Of a DNA stretch of 64,000 nt, positions 49,307-60,925 are shown in pieces; the stretch's first letter is position 1; every line of letters begins with the position of its first letter. The position numbers and the translations under genes are program-made. Under the pieces are notes generated by a model. The model was not told where the DNA came from, made no database searches, and worked only from the letters and a program-made list of their open reading frames with translations. The stretch lies in NCBI RefSeq assembly GCF_037975245.1, contig NC_092563.1:3605001-3669000 (forward strand). Reading direction: 5' to 3'. Source of the stretch: Apostichopus japonicus. Taxonomy: Eukaryota > Echinodermata > Holothuroidea > Aspidochirotida > Stichopodidae.

Positions 49307-51450
49307 ATTTCTCCCGCTACTAGGCTCACTCAATTCGTACTCATCCGTGCTTTCAAAATTCGTTGTACTTTCTGTTGTGCGTAAAACACATGGAGCGCCA
49401 AAAGTAAACAAATCATCGTACATCGTAGTCAAATTCAAAGACTGATGAAGGTATAGGAGTCTGAACTTTAATTTCTGACAGGGAACTAGAGCGGATTTAA
49501 AAGTGTGGGTACCTCATTTGGGGTACTAAAAGCAGACTTCTGTGAAGGGTAGGGGGTTGGGTACTCCATCTTAACCAAGTTCCTCGACTGGTTAATGTAG
49601 GTCACTGACCTATAGTGGAATGGGCCGGAGGTAAGAGAAGGATTTTTATAAAGGAGGGAGACTATTCTGGGGTCTTGGAGTCGACTCATGTGAAAGAAAC
49701 TCCCGGGCGAGAAAAATACTTTTTTCAACATCAAACTGTGTATAATGGGGCATTTTTTAGGTTATAATATTACGTCTATAAAAATAGATATAAATGCAAG
49801 ATTGTGCCAATAAATACTAAATAGACTCGCAAATTCTCCCGACTGACTTTATAGGTGGTCCAAATACGAATGAAGTATTTTAAAACGGAGGGGTACTGTC
49901 GTGGAAGTCATCGAGGCCGAATCTCAGGTATTGGGGGGGGGGGGGGACGCTCTAGTGTGCATCATTTAATATAAAAAATAGGGTCCAAACGGTGCAATAT
50001 TTGGCATACATATTGGATATAATACAGGTCTACATAATGAGCCGGTAAATACGGACGGTTCTCCTAATAAACAATAATAAATTAAAACTTTAATCCGACT
50101 GTTTAAAGTAGGGGCCTGAACCTTTACGGAAAAGCCAGATGCGAATGGAGGTTGTTTAGTGGAAGGGTGTTGCCTGGGGTCATTGTAGCCGTCTCCTGTA
50201 TGTACCGGGATTGGGGGTCCTCCCCAAGGAAAGGAAAATGTACATATATGTCAAATGGGGCATTCTGAGGCATATTTAGGATATAAATCAAACCATATAA
50301 GGAACAGTAAACGCAAGATTTTGCGAATAAATATTTTTAATTGGGAATACAAAAATAAGTTGGGAGGGGGGGGGTAGACAGCCGTAGTAAAATGATCCAA
50401 ATTTTTCGCCGATTGAATGCCAAGTTTTTCCCCCTGAAACATTTCCCCCGCCTCTTTGTACTGTAGTCTTTGTTAGCATTTCGATACACACAATTTTCTT
50501 TAACCCCCCACCCTTGTAACACCTACCTGGAGATTGGGGATGCCCCCTACCTTCCCCGGTGCGCACGCCATTAATGTACCAAGTATAATAGTTCGAGGTT
50601 CATGTCCAAATTTCGATGAGAAACCCCCTTTCTATAGTTTTATACAGTACTTAGCAAGGTCGCGCGGTGGTATAGGGAAAAGTGATCCAGCAGCTTCCGT
50701 GGAGGATTGTGTATACGGATAGTTTCCTCATCTACTCCGTATGCTATAGGTACAGATAACTTACGGATAGCTTACTGCTTACAACGGTTCACTACGGCAC
50801 TCTTGCGGGTTGAAGCGATTCCATTTCGGGCTGTTAAGTTTCTCCTACCGGTTATTAAAGCTTGATACGGTAATATCAAAACAGACCTTCCGATGCAGTC
50901 ATTCATTCCATACCTCCCGTCATACATTGAAGAACCTCTGAAAACCTTGACAGAAGGAGCCGGCAGATCTGGACCCAGACCTAGATTCAACGTTGGATCC
51001 AGTCTCTGATGACACTGTAGCGGCTATTGCTGGGCTATTGGCTCCGTCTTGGTGCCCTCTTCTTTGGTAGAATTATGCACTGCAGTGACGTGGAGATGTC
51101 CTCTGGTCGATGCAGAAACACAGAACGTTGAACAGATAGACAAACTACACCACATGACCCAAGCGTCGGGCGCCTCCATTCGTTGCCAGCCGTACAACCC
51201 ATCACAACACGAACCAACCCGCACAGCAAGTCGAATCAAGACGTGGTGCATACACACCAATACTTATCGCGATCCGTTTCTATATGTACCAACCCTTAGT
51301 GGATCCGTCACCGATCACGTGATCACGGATACTAGGGAAGTGCTAATGGTCCACTACGGGTTGCTAAGGAATGTATACGGGCTGCTACGGTCCTCTAAGG
51401 CTTTTTTTATCCGTGGTCGGACTCGAAAATCTTTTGAACATGTTCCAAAA
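49307..51450. repeat. Segmental duplication S3, copy 2
   Basis: Collinear with 25767-27880, with small indels and shorter homopolymers. No gene called. Confidence 0.9.
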
Positions 51451-52207
51451 CGTTTCCACTGATCGAAAGGCCGCTACGGATTGGTACGGGTTGATGCGGA
51501 ACATCCTGGATCGGACCACGGATCATACCGGGTCGGACCACGAATCATGCCGGATGAGCTCGTAGCGGCGATCAGGCATGACCAGTTGTTCGATCCTGGA
51601 GAGTGTGAATTGTGAAATAGGGTATAAGGAAGTACTGAGATGAAAAGAAGAAATGTTGCTGTAAGAAAGTAGAAATTTCGATAAAATGCTGTCGATGTCG
51701 ATTCATAATAGTTCGAAATAGAGAAATAAAATACTTGATTGTTTTCGAAGAAAACATAAGACAGAATAATACAAGACTTGAAAGACAGAACTGAAAGTTA
51801 ATGTTTCGAGTTTCGAGCAGGCCCGTATAGCCTGGACAAAGTGGTATTATAATCTCCATCACTTCTGTTTCATTTGTGTAGTACATCTTTCTTTGTTTTA
51901 TATATTGAGTTGTAATAAGGAATCATTATGCAACCTATCTCGATGCAATGGTCAAAACAATCATTTTGGGAGAAATTATTAATACAAAGAGATTAAATAG
52001 TCAGGCAATCAAAAGTTGTAAACACGATTGTAGAGTTATAAATCGATTAGTTCATGATAATAATGGAAGTCTTAAAAACTATGGTTTTCGAGAGCAAAAG
52101 TCCCTATATCATATTTGCATGGTTAACCTTAATATCTACAAAACTACAATTCGTCTAAGAAAATTCCCCGGCTCGCCTTGTCGGAGTCCTTCCTTTCTCA
52201 CCCTCTA
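51451..52207. other. Gene-free spacer
   Basis: 51455-51565 has a loose repeat of GGATC(G/A)GACCACGGATCAT type. The rest is AT-rich without a recognisable feature. Confidence 0.4.
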
Positions 52208-52211
52208 GCCC

Positions 52212-53847
52212 TTATGGCAAGCCGTTTTAACATTTACCTCGCAATTAGACTTAAGTCGAATACATTTCACTTAAGTGGAATACATTCTACTTAAGTGAAA
52301 TGGAATTCCACTTAAGTGAAATGTATTCCACTTAAGTGGAATTCAATTTCACTTAAGTGGAATTCAATTTCACTTAAGTAGAAATGGACATTTCTATTTC
52401 ACTTAAGTGGAAATGAATTCCACTTAAGTGGAATTGCATTCCACTTAAGTGGAATTGTATTTCACTTAAGTGGAATACATTTCCACTTAAGTGGAATTGT
52501 ATTCCACTTAAGCTAAATAGCCCATCTATTTCACTTAAGTGGAATACAATTCCACTTAAGTGGAATGCATTTCCACTTAAGTGAAATACAATTCCACTTA
52601 AGTGGAATGCATTTCCACTTAAGTGGAATTGTATTCCACTTAAGTGGAATACAATTTCACTTAAGTGGAATAACATCTTTTGGGCGTCAATTTCACTTAA
52701 GTGGAATTCTATTCTGCTTAAGTAAAATACAATTCCACTTAAGTGGAAATGTTGATATGTGGCTTACATATAAATACAATTTAGGGTATTGTTCGTCGTA
52801 ACGCATTCAATTGCTCATCACATATGATGATTTAGTCGATCCTCGTTGCACGTGTACATCATGGCTACGGCTAATCATTTACATCTAACATTGGTGGAAT
52901 GCGATCAAATAATTGTTGTTGTTAGAGACACAATTCGAAGTGTTGTTTCCTCACTTGCACAGGGGAACAATCAGTATGATGCACAACAGAGGCGACTTAC
53001 ATCTTGTTTAAGTAATATAGGCAGAATTCGTAACTTTTTAGATAGTGAAACTTTTGACGAAATAAAAGATTCCATCCAAAACCTAAAATCCACAAAAAGT
53101 AAAACGTTTTCTTGCCCTTGTCAATGCGTTTTCGGCTGTAGCTCCAACCACTTATAATGTATTTGCCATGGCTTTATTTTGGTAATGGTATTCGTCAAGT
53201 ACGTACGTACACACCTTGCACGGATGTTAAGTGCTAGCTGGATCCCGATGGACAGCCGATATTCATTGTGCACATATCGACACCACGTACGTACGTACAC
53301 GTATCGCGGCAAGTTGTTTATAATGGCGCGCAAAGGCATGGGCAAAGTTTGGCGGTAAATGTACTAGCCAATCACATTCCACTTAAGTGGAATAGACTAG
53401 CCAATCACATTCCACTTAAGTGAAATAGACTATCCAATCACATTTCACTTAAGTGGAATGCATTTCCACTTAAGTGGAATTGTATTCCACTTAAGTGAAA
53501 TAGACAGGACATTCCACTTAAGTGGAATTGTATTCCACTTAAGTAAAATACAATTCCACTTAAGTGAAATGCATTTCCACTTAAGTGGAATACAATTCCA
53601 CTTAAGTGGAATGCAATTCCACTGAAGTGAAACACAATTTAGCTTAAGTAAAATGCAGTGACAAGTTGATGAATTCAGCTTAAGTAAAATACAATTAAGC
53701 TTAAGTGGAATGGTATTCCACTTAAGTGAAATAGAATTCCACTTAAGTTAAATAGTATTCTGCTTAAGTGAAATTGAATTCCACTTAAGTGAAATGTATT
53801 CGACTTAAGTCGAATTGCGAGGTAAATGTTAAAACGGCTTGCCATAA
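52212..53847. mobile_element. CTTAAG inverted-repeat element, 1636 bp
   Basis: Both ends read TTATGGCAAGCCGTTTTAAC and then ATTTACCTCGCAATT in inverted orientation. The near-perfect outer TIR is ~70 bp. GCCC on both sides (52208-52211 and 53848-53851) may be a 4-bp TSD. Inside, each arm (about 52245-52755 and 53376-53820) is an array of the self-complementary core TTCCACTTAAGTGGAA at ~21-22-bp spacing with variants (CTTAAGTGAAAT, GACTTAAGTCGAAT). The ~620-bp centre is unique and holds one ORF. Superfamily not recognised. Related ends occur at 58165-58245 and 59590-59668. Confidence 0.85.
52861..53157 (+). CDS. 98-residue hypothetical protein inside the CTTAAG element
   Basis: From ATGGCT at 52861 to TAA at 53157, the only sizeable frame in the unique centre of the element. 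It is predicted helical (ECDQIIVVVRDTIRSVVSSL, RRLTSCLSNIGRIRNFL, FDEIKDSIQNLKS) and ends with a Cys-rich tail CPCQCVFGC. I do not recognise a family. It could be an element-encoded protein, a captured host exon, or chance. No introns or other coding signals surround it. Confidence 0.4.
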   Translation: MATANHLHLTLVECDQIIVVVRDTIRSVVSSLAQGNNQYDAQQRRLTSCLSNIGRIRNFLDSETFDEIKDSIQNLKSTKSKTFSCPCQCVFGCSSNHL

Positions 53848-53851
53848 GCCC

Positions 53852-54529
53852 TTCACTTTTTAATAGATTACTACGTCACTGATATAAATTTATGACTATT
53901 TATCCTCAAAATTGTGGCCTAAACATTAACCTCTCGTCACAGAAAGTTAGTAGGAGCGTGTCACCTGGTTACCGCATACCCAAGTTCTATAGTGACCATA
54001 CAATAATCTTTCATTATTTAAGCGTGTATAGAACAAATGACCACAATATTAATGTATATGGAACTGTTCAATTTGATGCAGTAACAAATTAACAGACATT
54101 AATACGGTTTGCGTCATCATTTATCTGTTTCGATAGAGAAATGTTTTGCCAGGGTGGTGGGGTAAAGGGGAGGGGTGACTTATCCATAGAGGCAAAGGAA
54201 ACGAATGTTAAAAAGAATTTCCTGTGATTAAAGTAAGGAGTTGCAAATTCTTGAATTTTTGAAATCAGATCAGTTTTTTACTATTGGCATCCAACTATTT
54301 GTCAAACCTCTTAATTGATATGGAACCCAAGATAACAGAAATAAAAGGGAGGGTAGAGGGTTAAAAAGCATATGTAACTATTGGTATGGTTGACATCAAC
54401 ACTGCTATTTGAATTATTGTCACATCTCAATAACATTCTTGAGACTAGACGTGTTTGCTATCTCATCCTTCACATCTGTGTCACATCCTTGATGATTCTG
54501 ATCTGGTCTCGGCATTTTCTGTGTTTCAG
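53852..54529. other. Spacer or intron before the unidentified plus-strand gene
   Basis: AT-rich with a G-rich patch near 54150. No coding signal apart from the polypyrimidine tract and AG leading into the exon at 54530. Confidence 0.4.
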
Positions 54530-56713
54530 ATTCTTTTCCAGTCCAGTGTACTGAGGATAGTAATATTCAAGATGCCCATCATGATACGAGTCGACTTGAT
54601 CTTCAGATTCATCCTCTCAGGGCCCAACCGGTTCCTCCAGAGTTAGGTATGACGTAATGTCTGTAATATGTTAATCTGATTCGAAGATATCTAAAACATA
54701 AAAGATGATTCTTATCAGAAATGTAGTACTGATATATCATATACCCAAACAAATTAGAAACCCATGGCCTTCCTGAAATATCATATGTACTGCTTCCCCC
54801 ATCATGAAAACGAAATTTAGGCTAAAAAGAAAGAAGTCACAATACTATAACAAATCGCCGTAGCTATAGTGTCTCTACGACATCTTTATGAACTCACTGC
54901 TTCCCGGGTCATGTAGAAACTGTTTGAAATTAACGATTTGTCACTTTTAAATTTAAATTTAAATTGGTAAAGATGAGTAATTGGTTAAATGTTCCATCGT
55001 CTCAAAGCCCCCTCCCCACCCTCTCCCTCTCGACCGACAAAGAGAAAGTCACGTGCCCATTTTGTCGTCTGGTCAACCAACAGTGAGTATTCTTTCCTTT
55101 TCAGCTCCGTTTCAAGCACAGGGTGATGATGAAAATAGTATCCAAAATGGCCGCCATGACAGGATTCTTCTTGTTCTTGACAACCATTCGCAAAGAACAG
55201 AACCAGCTCGTGAAGATGAAGGTACGACACAATGCTTGTAGAGGATTTATATTTTCAGTAGATTTTAGGTTTCTAAACAATGAAGTATAATAAGTAGTAT
55301 AATGCACATACCAGTGGCAGCGTCAGAGGGGGGGGGGGGTAGGCTGGGGCAAATTTTCCACAAGATACCTGCCCTCCAGTTACCGCCCCCCCCCCAAAAA
55401 AAAACACAGTTAGCTGCTGTAAAAACAAATTGAAACAGTCTTCCTGACGTTCTTTTGATAACAATAAACTAAATAAGTCTAAACGCGACAAGCACCCTAC
55501 ATGGGTCTTAAAATGAATCCAGTGAAATATGTTAAATGTATTTCTGTGCTTAGGTAAATACTTCAAGAGAACTGTCTGAAAACACTGCAAATTCCCGTTC
55601 GGACTGACAAGTGTTTGTGCTTTCAAGTTAGTGCGAAAGGAAAAGAAACATCTCAAGATCCAACCACTGCTTGGGGTTCTCGCCCGCTGGACCCCCAGAA
55701 GGCTTGAAATTCCTGGCCGAAAACTGGCTCCATTTTTTTTCAGATTAAAGCCACTTCAAAACAAAGACCAGGCGACCTGGTAATAATAACAGGTTGTATG
55801 TATTCAGTGGCGGAGCGTCCATACAGTCAGGGGCGGATGCCCCCCCCCCCTGACGGACTCAAATGGACTACTGGATCCCTTTTCAGCTTTTTACCACTTT
55901 TTACTTATTCGCGATTATTGACATTTTTATTGCACTCTCATCTACCTATTGACATTTGTCACATGTCGGTTGGCGATGGCACCTATTTATTCTTCGTTTA
56001 TCTGCAAATTAGCAAGGCACGGAAAGGGTAATTTCCGGCGATCTAGGGAGTAACTTTACTCAAAACATTTCTGTACGCTCCGCGCCAACCTTTGGTGGCG
56101 CTCCGCTTAGACAAAGTCGAAAGCGCCCCTACAGACAATTCTCGCCCCTCTGACAAATACCCCTAGCTCCACTACTGTATGTATTAATTTCGAAACAATG
56201 CTCATGTCGTCGTTGCAATCATGACGACTGTTCCTCATTACTCAAACAATTATATACATTTACAAACCACAGAAATATTCACGCATTTTGGGACGCCGAA
56301 TTAAATAATTTCGAACAGATCAAAGTTTAACAGCTCTGTGTAATGCATTCAAGTTGTGCACCGTGTTGGCGCAAGTTCTGCGTACGGTACTTAAATGCCA
56401 GCCTCAAAGCAAAGGTATAGGGACAAGATATATGCATGATAAATATCCTTTTTCATATGTTCATACATGTCACACTGTAAAAGTGCCATATATAGAGTGC
56501 CATAGGCTAGAAGCACTTGCACTGGCTGGCGTTTTACCCAAGGTGTATTCAAATTCATTAGCTTACCTATCATGAAAACATGGAATGTCATAAATAACCT
56601 AATATCGTTTGTTTATTTGGTTTCTTATAGAATATGTCAATCCAGTGCCTAATGTTCACTCTGAAACTGAAAATGGACGTTTGCTGACTCACCCCTCTGA
56701 CAACCAGCACTAG
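54530..56713 (+). CDS. 3' exons of an unidentified gene, possibly a receptor cytoplasmic tail
   Basis: Three exons: 54530-54646, 55105-55221 and 56631-56713 (TAG). Both introns are phase 1, all sites are AG/GT, and the joined frame is open. The two inner exons are each exactly 117 bp. The encoded tail is polar and acidic, with no hydrophobic segment: exon 1 has HDTSRLDLQIHPLRAQPVPP, exon 2 has DDENSIQNGRHDRILLVLD, and the last exon opens EYVNPVPN and ends HPSDNQH. YVNP fits a Y-x-N Grb2-type SH2 ligand. Phase-1 introns and a Tyr motif near the end suggest a signalling tail, but upstream exons were not found and I name no family. Confidence 0.6.
55805..56177. mobile_element. hAT-type MITE, complete, 373 bp
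   Basis: Ends CAGTGGCGGAGC and GCTCCACTACTG, with an 8-bp TSD TATGTATT at 55797-55804 and 56178-56185. It is the reference copy for the MITE split at 36368 and 49160. It lies in the last intron of the unidentified plus-strand gene. Confidence 0.92.
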
Positions 56714-58064
56714 CAGTAAGTCGATGTTGAGTATGGATGGAGAGAGATGCCCACTTTATCATGCACGACTGAACTACACCTTTTGCCTTACAAAGTTTCT
56801 GGCAACTCATAATATCAGTGATATGAAGAGAAGCAGTATGTAACATAGTTGTTAAAGATAAAATGGTCCCCATTAACATATAAAGTCACAAGAGCCTCCT
56901 CTCAAAGATGTGTAGTGTTACGAGAAAGCAACCTACTTTTCTCGTGTGTATGTATGTTCTATCTTGCCTGTTTTACCGTTATAAAATGTTTCTTACTTTA
57001 ATGTTTAAGCTGGGAGGTCCCTAGTATGTGTATAAATTTATTGCTGCATGGCTGCGAGAGCTGTTTCTTGCCGCATGTCTGGGGCTTTATGTAAACAGTC
57101 CGGTGGACAAGGCCGCCTTTGTTCTTAGTATACCGGGAACTGTTGGGGGTGCATAGACAGTGGGACGGGGTTAGCTCATATTCGTATAGCACTGTAGAGA
57201 GCGTTGACCGGCTGTAATTGGGTTATGGCGCTTGTCAATTTTATACTGTCTATTTCTTAATTGGTCAGTTAATCGTGTATAGGGTCCTACACAGTTACGG
57301 GGTCATTTATAATGTCGTGCAAGGAGCGTTTTTAGGCATTAAGTTGGGGTATATTTAGTGTAAGTTGCTAGGCAGAATCTATGCCAAATTTGTACGTTGT
57401 TTTAGGTACTTAGGTTATTTTGGCTTCTGCATAGGATCCAGTTATGCACTCTGCAGCTGCGCTGCGTAACTGCTTGTACCTGCGCAAGGTCGTCGCGGCG
57501 TAGGGTTCGCGGGCTGACGAATCTTATCATTAGCTGCGCTGCGTTGTCCTTACGCTGCGTCGCCCTTGACGCAGTATACCTATAGTTAGGCTGCGCTGTG
57601 CAGGCTGAGCTGCGTTGTCCTTGATGCAGCGCCTATAGTTAGCTGCGCTGCTATAGGCAGCTTACATAGTAGGGATTAGCTTTGCCTTGACAGGGCTAGT
57701 TAATGTACGCCACCCTTGTATTGTGTTTAGGGTTTATTGTATTACTTCCTGTATATATTATTTGCTTATTACTTTACGAAAGATGTACGACAGGTACATT
57801 GTATATATTATTATACTTTTTAAATTCGTAATGCACTGTTAGTGTACTTGATTCAAGTGATTCAACGGTGTCCTCGAGTCTCTCTCTATAGCCCCCTTCC
57901 TTATTTGCCAACTGGGTACTTCACCATACTACCGAAGCGGAAAGCGTTACAGTACATATTTATTGAAAGGGAGAGAAAGAATGTTTGTGTGTTGCAGATC
58001 CATCATGTTTATCTTGCTTTTGTTTCATATAAGTAAGGCTGCATTACATAACAAAGTTGCCCAG
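56714..58064. other. 3' flank with a degenerate GCTGCG repeat
   Basis: The 3'-UTR of the gene ending at 56713 must begin here. No clear poly(A) signal was picked. 57440-57670 contains many irregular copies of TAGCTGCGCTGCGTTGTCCTT-like words. No other gene seen. Confidence 0.4.
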
Positions 58065-58074
58065 AATGCATATA

Positions 58075-58145
58075 TGACTACAAGCTGCCAAGAATTTGAA
58101 ATATCCTGCCATATATTTCAATATTTTGGCAGCTTGTAGTCATAT
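58075..58145. repeat. Short inverted repeat
   Basis: ATGACTACAAGCTGCCAA and its inverse TTGGCAGCTTGTAGTCAT are separated by ~30 bases (GAATTTGAAATATCCTGCCA and more). A third arm is at about 58365-58385. Confidence 0.8.
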
Positions 58146-58164
58146 ATATATATACATATATATT

Positions 58165-58350
58165 GAATTCGACTTAAGTAGAATTTTTCCACTTAAGTAG
58201 CATTTGTAGGTATATGTTCAAAACGGTTCGACATACGCGCCCGTTGTAACGTATACAAATTATACTTCACACCCCTTCAACGTGTAAACTTTTAAAGAGG
58301 GCGACAATGCATATTGACTTTACAAATTATTTGAACTCGGCGTCTAACAG
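58165..58350. mobile_element. Relic end of a CTTAAG-type element plus shared flank
   Basis: GACTTAAGTAGAAT and CACTTAAGTAGCATTTGTA run into ATGTTCAAAACGGTTCGACA, a diverged form of the terminal repeat at 53847. The next ~110 bases (CACCCCTTCAACGTGTAAAC onward) are repeated at 59665-59765. Confidence 0.6.
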
Positions 58351-58489
58351 GATATTTCAATATCTTGGCAGCTTGTAGTCATATATATATTTGATCTATA
58401 TATATATATATTTGATCTATATATATATATATATATATTTGATCTATATATATATATATATTTGATATATATATATATATTTGATCTCT

Positions 58490-58740
58490 ATAGTAAGGCA
58501 AAATATGTCACCAAAAACAGAACTAGTATTGTTCGATACAGGTGTCAAACGCCTATAGGTTTACGACCTTCCTTACCGGTTTCGAACCTCTGGACATACA
58601 ATCAGCGTCCATAGCCTAGTTGGTTAGGGTGTCCGCGTACAAAGCGGGAGGCCCGGGTTCGAATCCCGGTGGAGGCTAGAAGTTTTTGGATTTCTGTTCT
58701 GGATTTTCCTTCTCATAACGTTTTCAATTATATATATATA
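58490..58740 (+). mobile_element. tRNA-headed SINE, single copy
   Basis: 58604-58677 forms a tRNA-like cloverleaf: acceptor AGCGTCC/GGAGGCT, A-box TAGCCTAGTTGGTTAGGG, B-box GGTTCGAATCC, loop GTACAAA. It is preceded by the block TATTGTTCGATACAGGTGTC and followed by TTTCAATTATATATA. The arrangement is shared with 31870-32205. It is not called as a working tRNA because of the acceptor mismatch, the odd anticodon and the repeated flanks. Confidence 0.75.
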
Positions 58741-59429
58741 TTTGGGGAGTAAACGACTTCATCTTGTAGAGGGGTAGTAAAAACATCTTTATTTTGGAAA
58801 TGAGACGTATGAAATTGCTTTAGGATAATGAAAACTTACGTGGCTTACAATATATGCTTTTAGGACATATCAAGTTACTCTGTAATGTAGCATGCACTAT
58901 TGACAATTTAATTGAAATTAAAAAAAAATTATGTCGATATTAATCCTTTAACTTTTTAATATGCTTTTATCTTTCACTGCAATATACAGTAATTTAAATT
59001 AAGAAGAAAAAATATTATGAAAGCCTTTCAGATTGTCCTTTACGAGTATGTAATTCTTTCTATCGCAATAGTGAACTTGACTGAAAATCATTCCAAATTA
59101 TAAATTCGCAATTTGTGTGATATGAGTTACTACATTTCAAATATAATGATAGTTAGCCTACTTGAATTAAGTTATATTTTAAAATAAGACGAATCTGTAA
59201 TTAATACTGGTTTTTGCTGAATACACTTGTATACTGAGCAAATTTTCAACTGTTCGTGAAATCCTCTTTATTTGGTTTTTATTCATCTTCTTAATCGCAC
59301 AGATTATCTTCATTTCAAGGAAGTAACTTGAAGCCTTGCTGTTATAATTAAGCCGACCTCTTTCCCATCGCAGCTATAAACTGGACTTGAATTTTAAATC
59401 GAGTTCTAAATCAAAGAAATGTCAATGTA

Positions 59430-59765
59430 GAACTAAATTATACTTAAGTGGCATACAATTCTTCTTAAGTGAAATGCATTCCACTAAAGTAAAATAGAAC
59501 ATTTGTATTCTACTGTGGAATTCTACTTCACATTTGTGGAATATATTTGACGTAAGTGGAATTATATTTCACATAAGTTGAATTGAATTCGACTTTAGTA
59601 AAATTTATTCCACTTAAGTAGCATTTGTATGTATATGTTCAAAACGGTTCGACATACGCGCCCGTGGTAACGTAGAAATTAACCTTTACACCCCTTCAAC
59701 GTGTAAACTTTAAAAGAGGGCGACAAGGCATATTGACTTTACAAATTATTTGAACTCAGCGTCTA
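59430..59765. mobile_element. Second relic of a CTTAAG-type element
   Basis: Degenerate CTTAAGTGG words (59448 to 59625, several mutated to CATAAGTTG or CTAAAGTA), then the terminal-like ATGTTCAAAACGGTTCGACA and the flank shared with 58240-58350. Confidence 0.6.
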
Positions 59766-59769
59766 CGAT

Positions 59770-60711
59770 TCAGTATTGCCTGACCATATTAGAGCATATT
59801 TAACACAAACTGTAGCTTTGTTTCATAAACAATTAACCGATATGCGTTTGCCATATCTGAATCCTCCATTCTGTAGTATAATTCAATTTTGGCATTGGTC
59901 GGAAAAACAGGAATATCGTTACCGTAAAAAGGGGTAACTTTGGCAGGTTTTAGGCTTATTTGTCGAATAAATAAAGAGTATAATAATAAAAAACACGTTT
60001 CTTATGTTTAAAATGAACATTGGCATTCTTAGATATTTATATAGATCAAATTTGATGTAAAAATGTGGTGTTCTTAAAACTTATGTGAGAAGTAAACCAA
60101 AAAAATTGATTTTTACATTTGGGGCAACTTTGGCAGGTATATACTTAAACAATAGTATAAAAAAAGAAGAAAAAAATATTCAATCAATTTTTTGCAAAAG
60201 TTTATTTTTTGGACATTGAGGGGCTGGGATTCGAAGAAAAACTCTCAAAACCAAAAATAATACTTAGAGCGGCAATGGGAGTTTGCACAATATTTATGCA
60301 AATTAGCACATTATTTCCTAATTTCAATTGTTTACAAATTATTTCAAATAGTATCTATCATAATAATCATGTTGGAAAAATGTTCTACCCTTTATACCCC
60401 CAAACATCACACGAAATCACAATATTGAAACACTGTCGAAAATAGAGGGCAGTCGGTCGATTTAATAAAACCCCTTAACTGTCAATATTACCCCGGGTGC
60501 CAAAGTAGTACCCCGTTTTACGGTATATCATAATGGAAACAGTTTTTTGAATACTAACCCAACCCCCACGTCCGTCTGTCATGTTTCTTTGTTTATATAA
60601 AGAGTTCTTTGAGCAGTCAAGTCACTAGAACACAGTCGACGTTGAGTATTAACATTTTGATATATTTTATTGCGTAACATAGTCATACTGTACAGGACAG
60701 ATATAGGACGA
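59770..60711. other. Gene-free stretch
   Basis: Two blocks share GGG(G)TAACTTTGGCAGGT-like words (59930 and 60122), a possible diverged repeat. No gene supported. Confidence 0.4.
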
Positions 60712-60723
60712 CATGTCCAAGAT

Positions 60724-60913
60724 ACTTTTTAAGAAAAAGTCGCCCAGGAAAGAACCTGGGCACGAAAACCAAACTACCAAACGACTGATCCGCTCTCAGC
60801 CCCAGTCCCCTTGCATCGGGACTGTGACTGTGTGATCATCGTCAGGTGTGTATCACCATTCCCGAAGGGAACAGATACTACACATGATCTTAGCCAAAAG
60901 GCCGAGAAGCGAT
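60724..60913 (-). mobile_element. U2-snRNA-headed SINE, complete, with 12-bp TSD
   Basis: On the minus strand it begins ATCGCTTCTCGGCCTTTTGG at 60913, the exact 5' end of U2 snRNA. It follows U2 for ~45 bases with one mismatch (to GTAGTATCTGTTC), then changes to an unrelated body. The body has four clear hairpins: TTCCC-TTCG-GGAA, AGTCCC..GGGACT, GCCCAGG..CCTGGGC, ACTTTTT..AAAAAGT. CATGTCCAAGAT flanks it on both sides (60712-60723 and 60914-60925). SINEs with snRNA heads (SINEU) are known; this family is not one I can name. Confidence 0.9.
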
Positions 60914-60925
60914 CATGTCCAAGAT

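Noticed and set aside
52245-53820. CRISPR-like array of CTTAAG units
   Set aside because: The host is eukaryotic, spacers are not unique, the units are self-complementary and the arrays form inverted arms of one element. The FHLSG-repeat frames over it are artefacts.
58604-58677. Functional tRNA gene
   Set aside because: Cloverleaf is plausible but it sits in a repeated SINE context, with an acceptor mismatch and an improbable anticodon.
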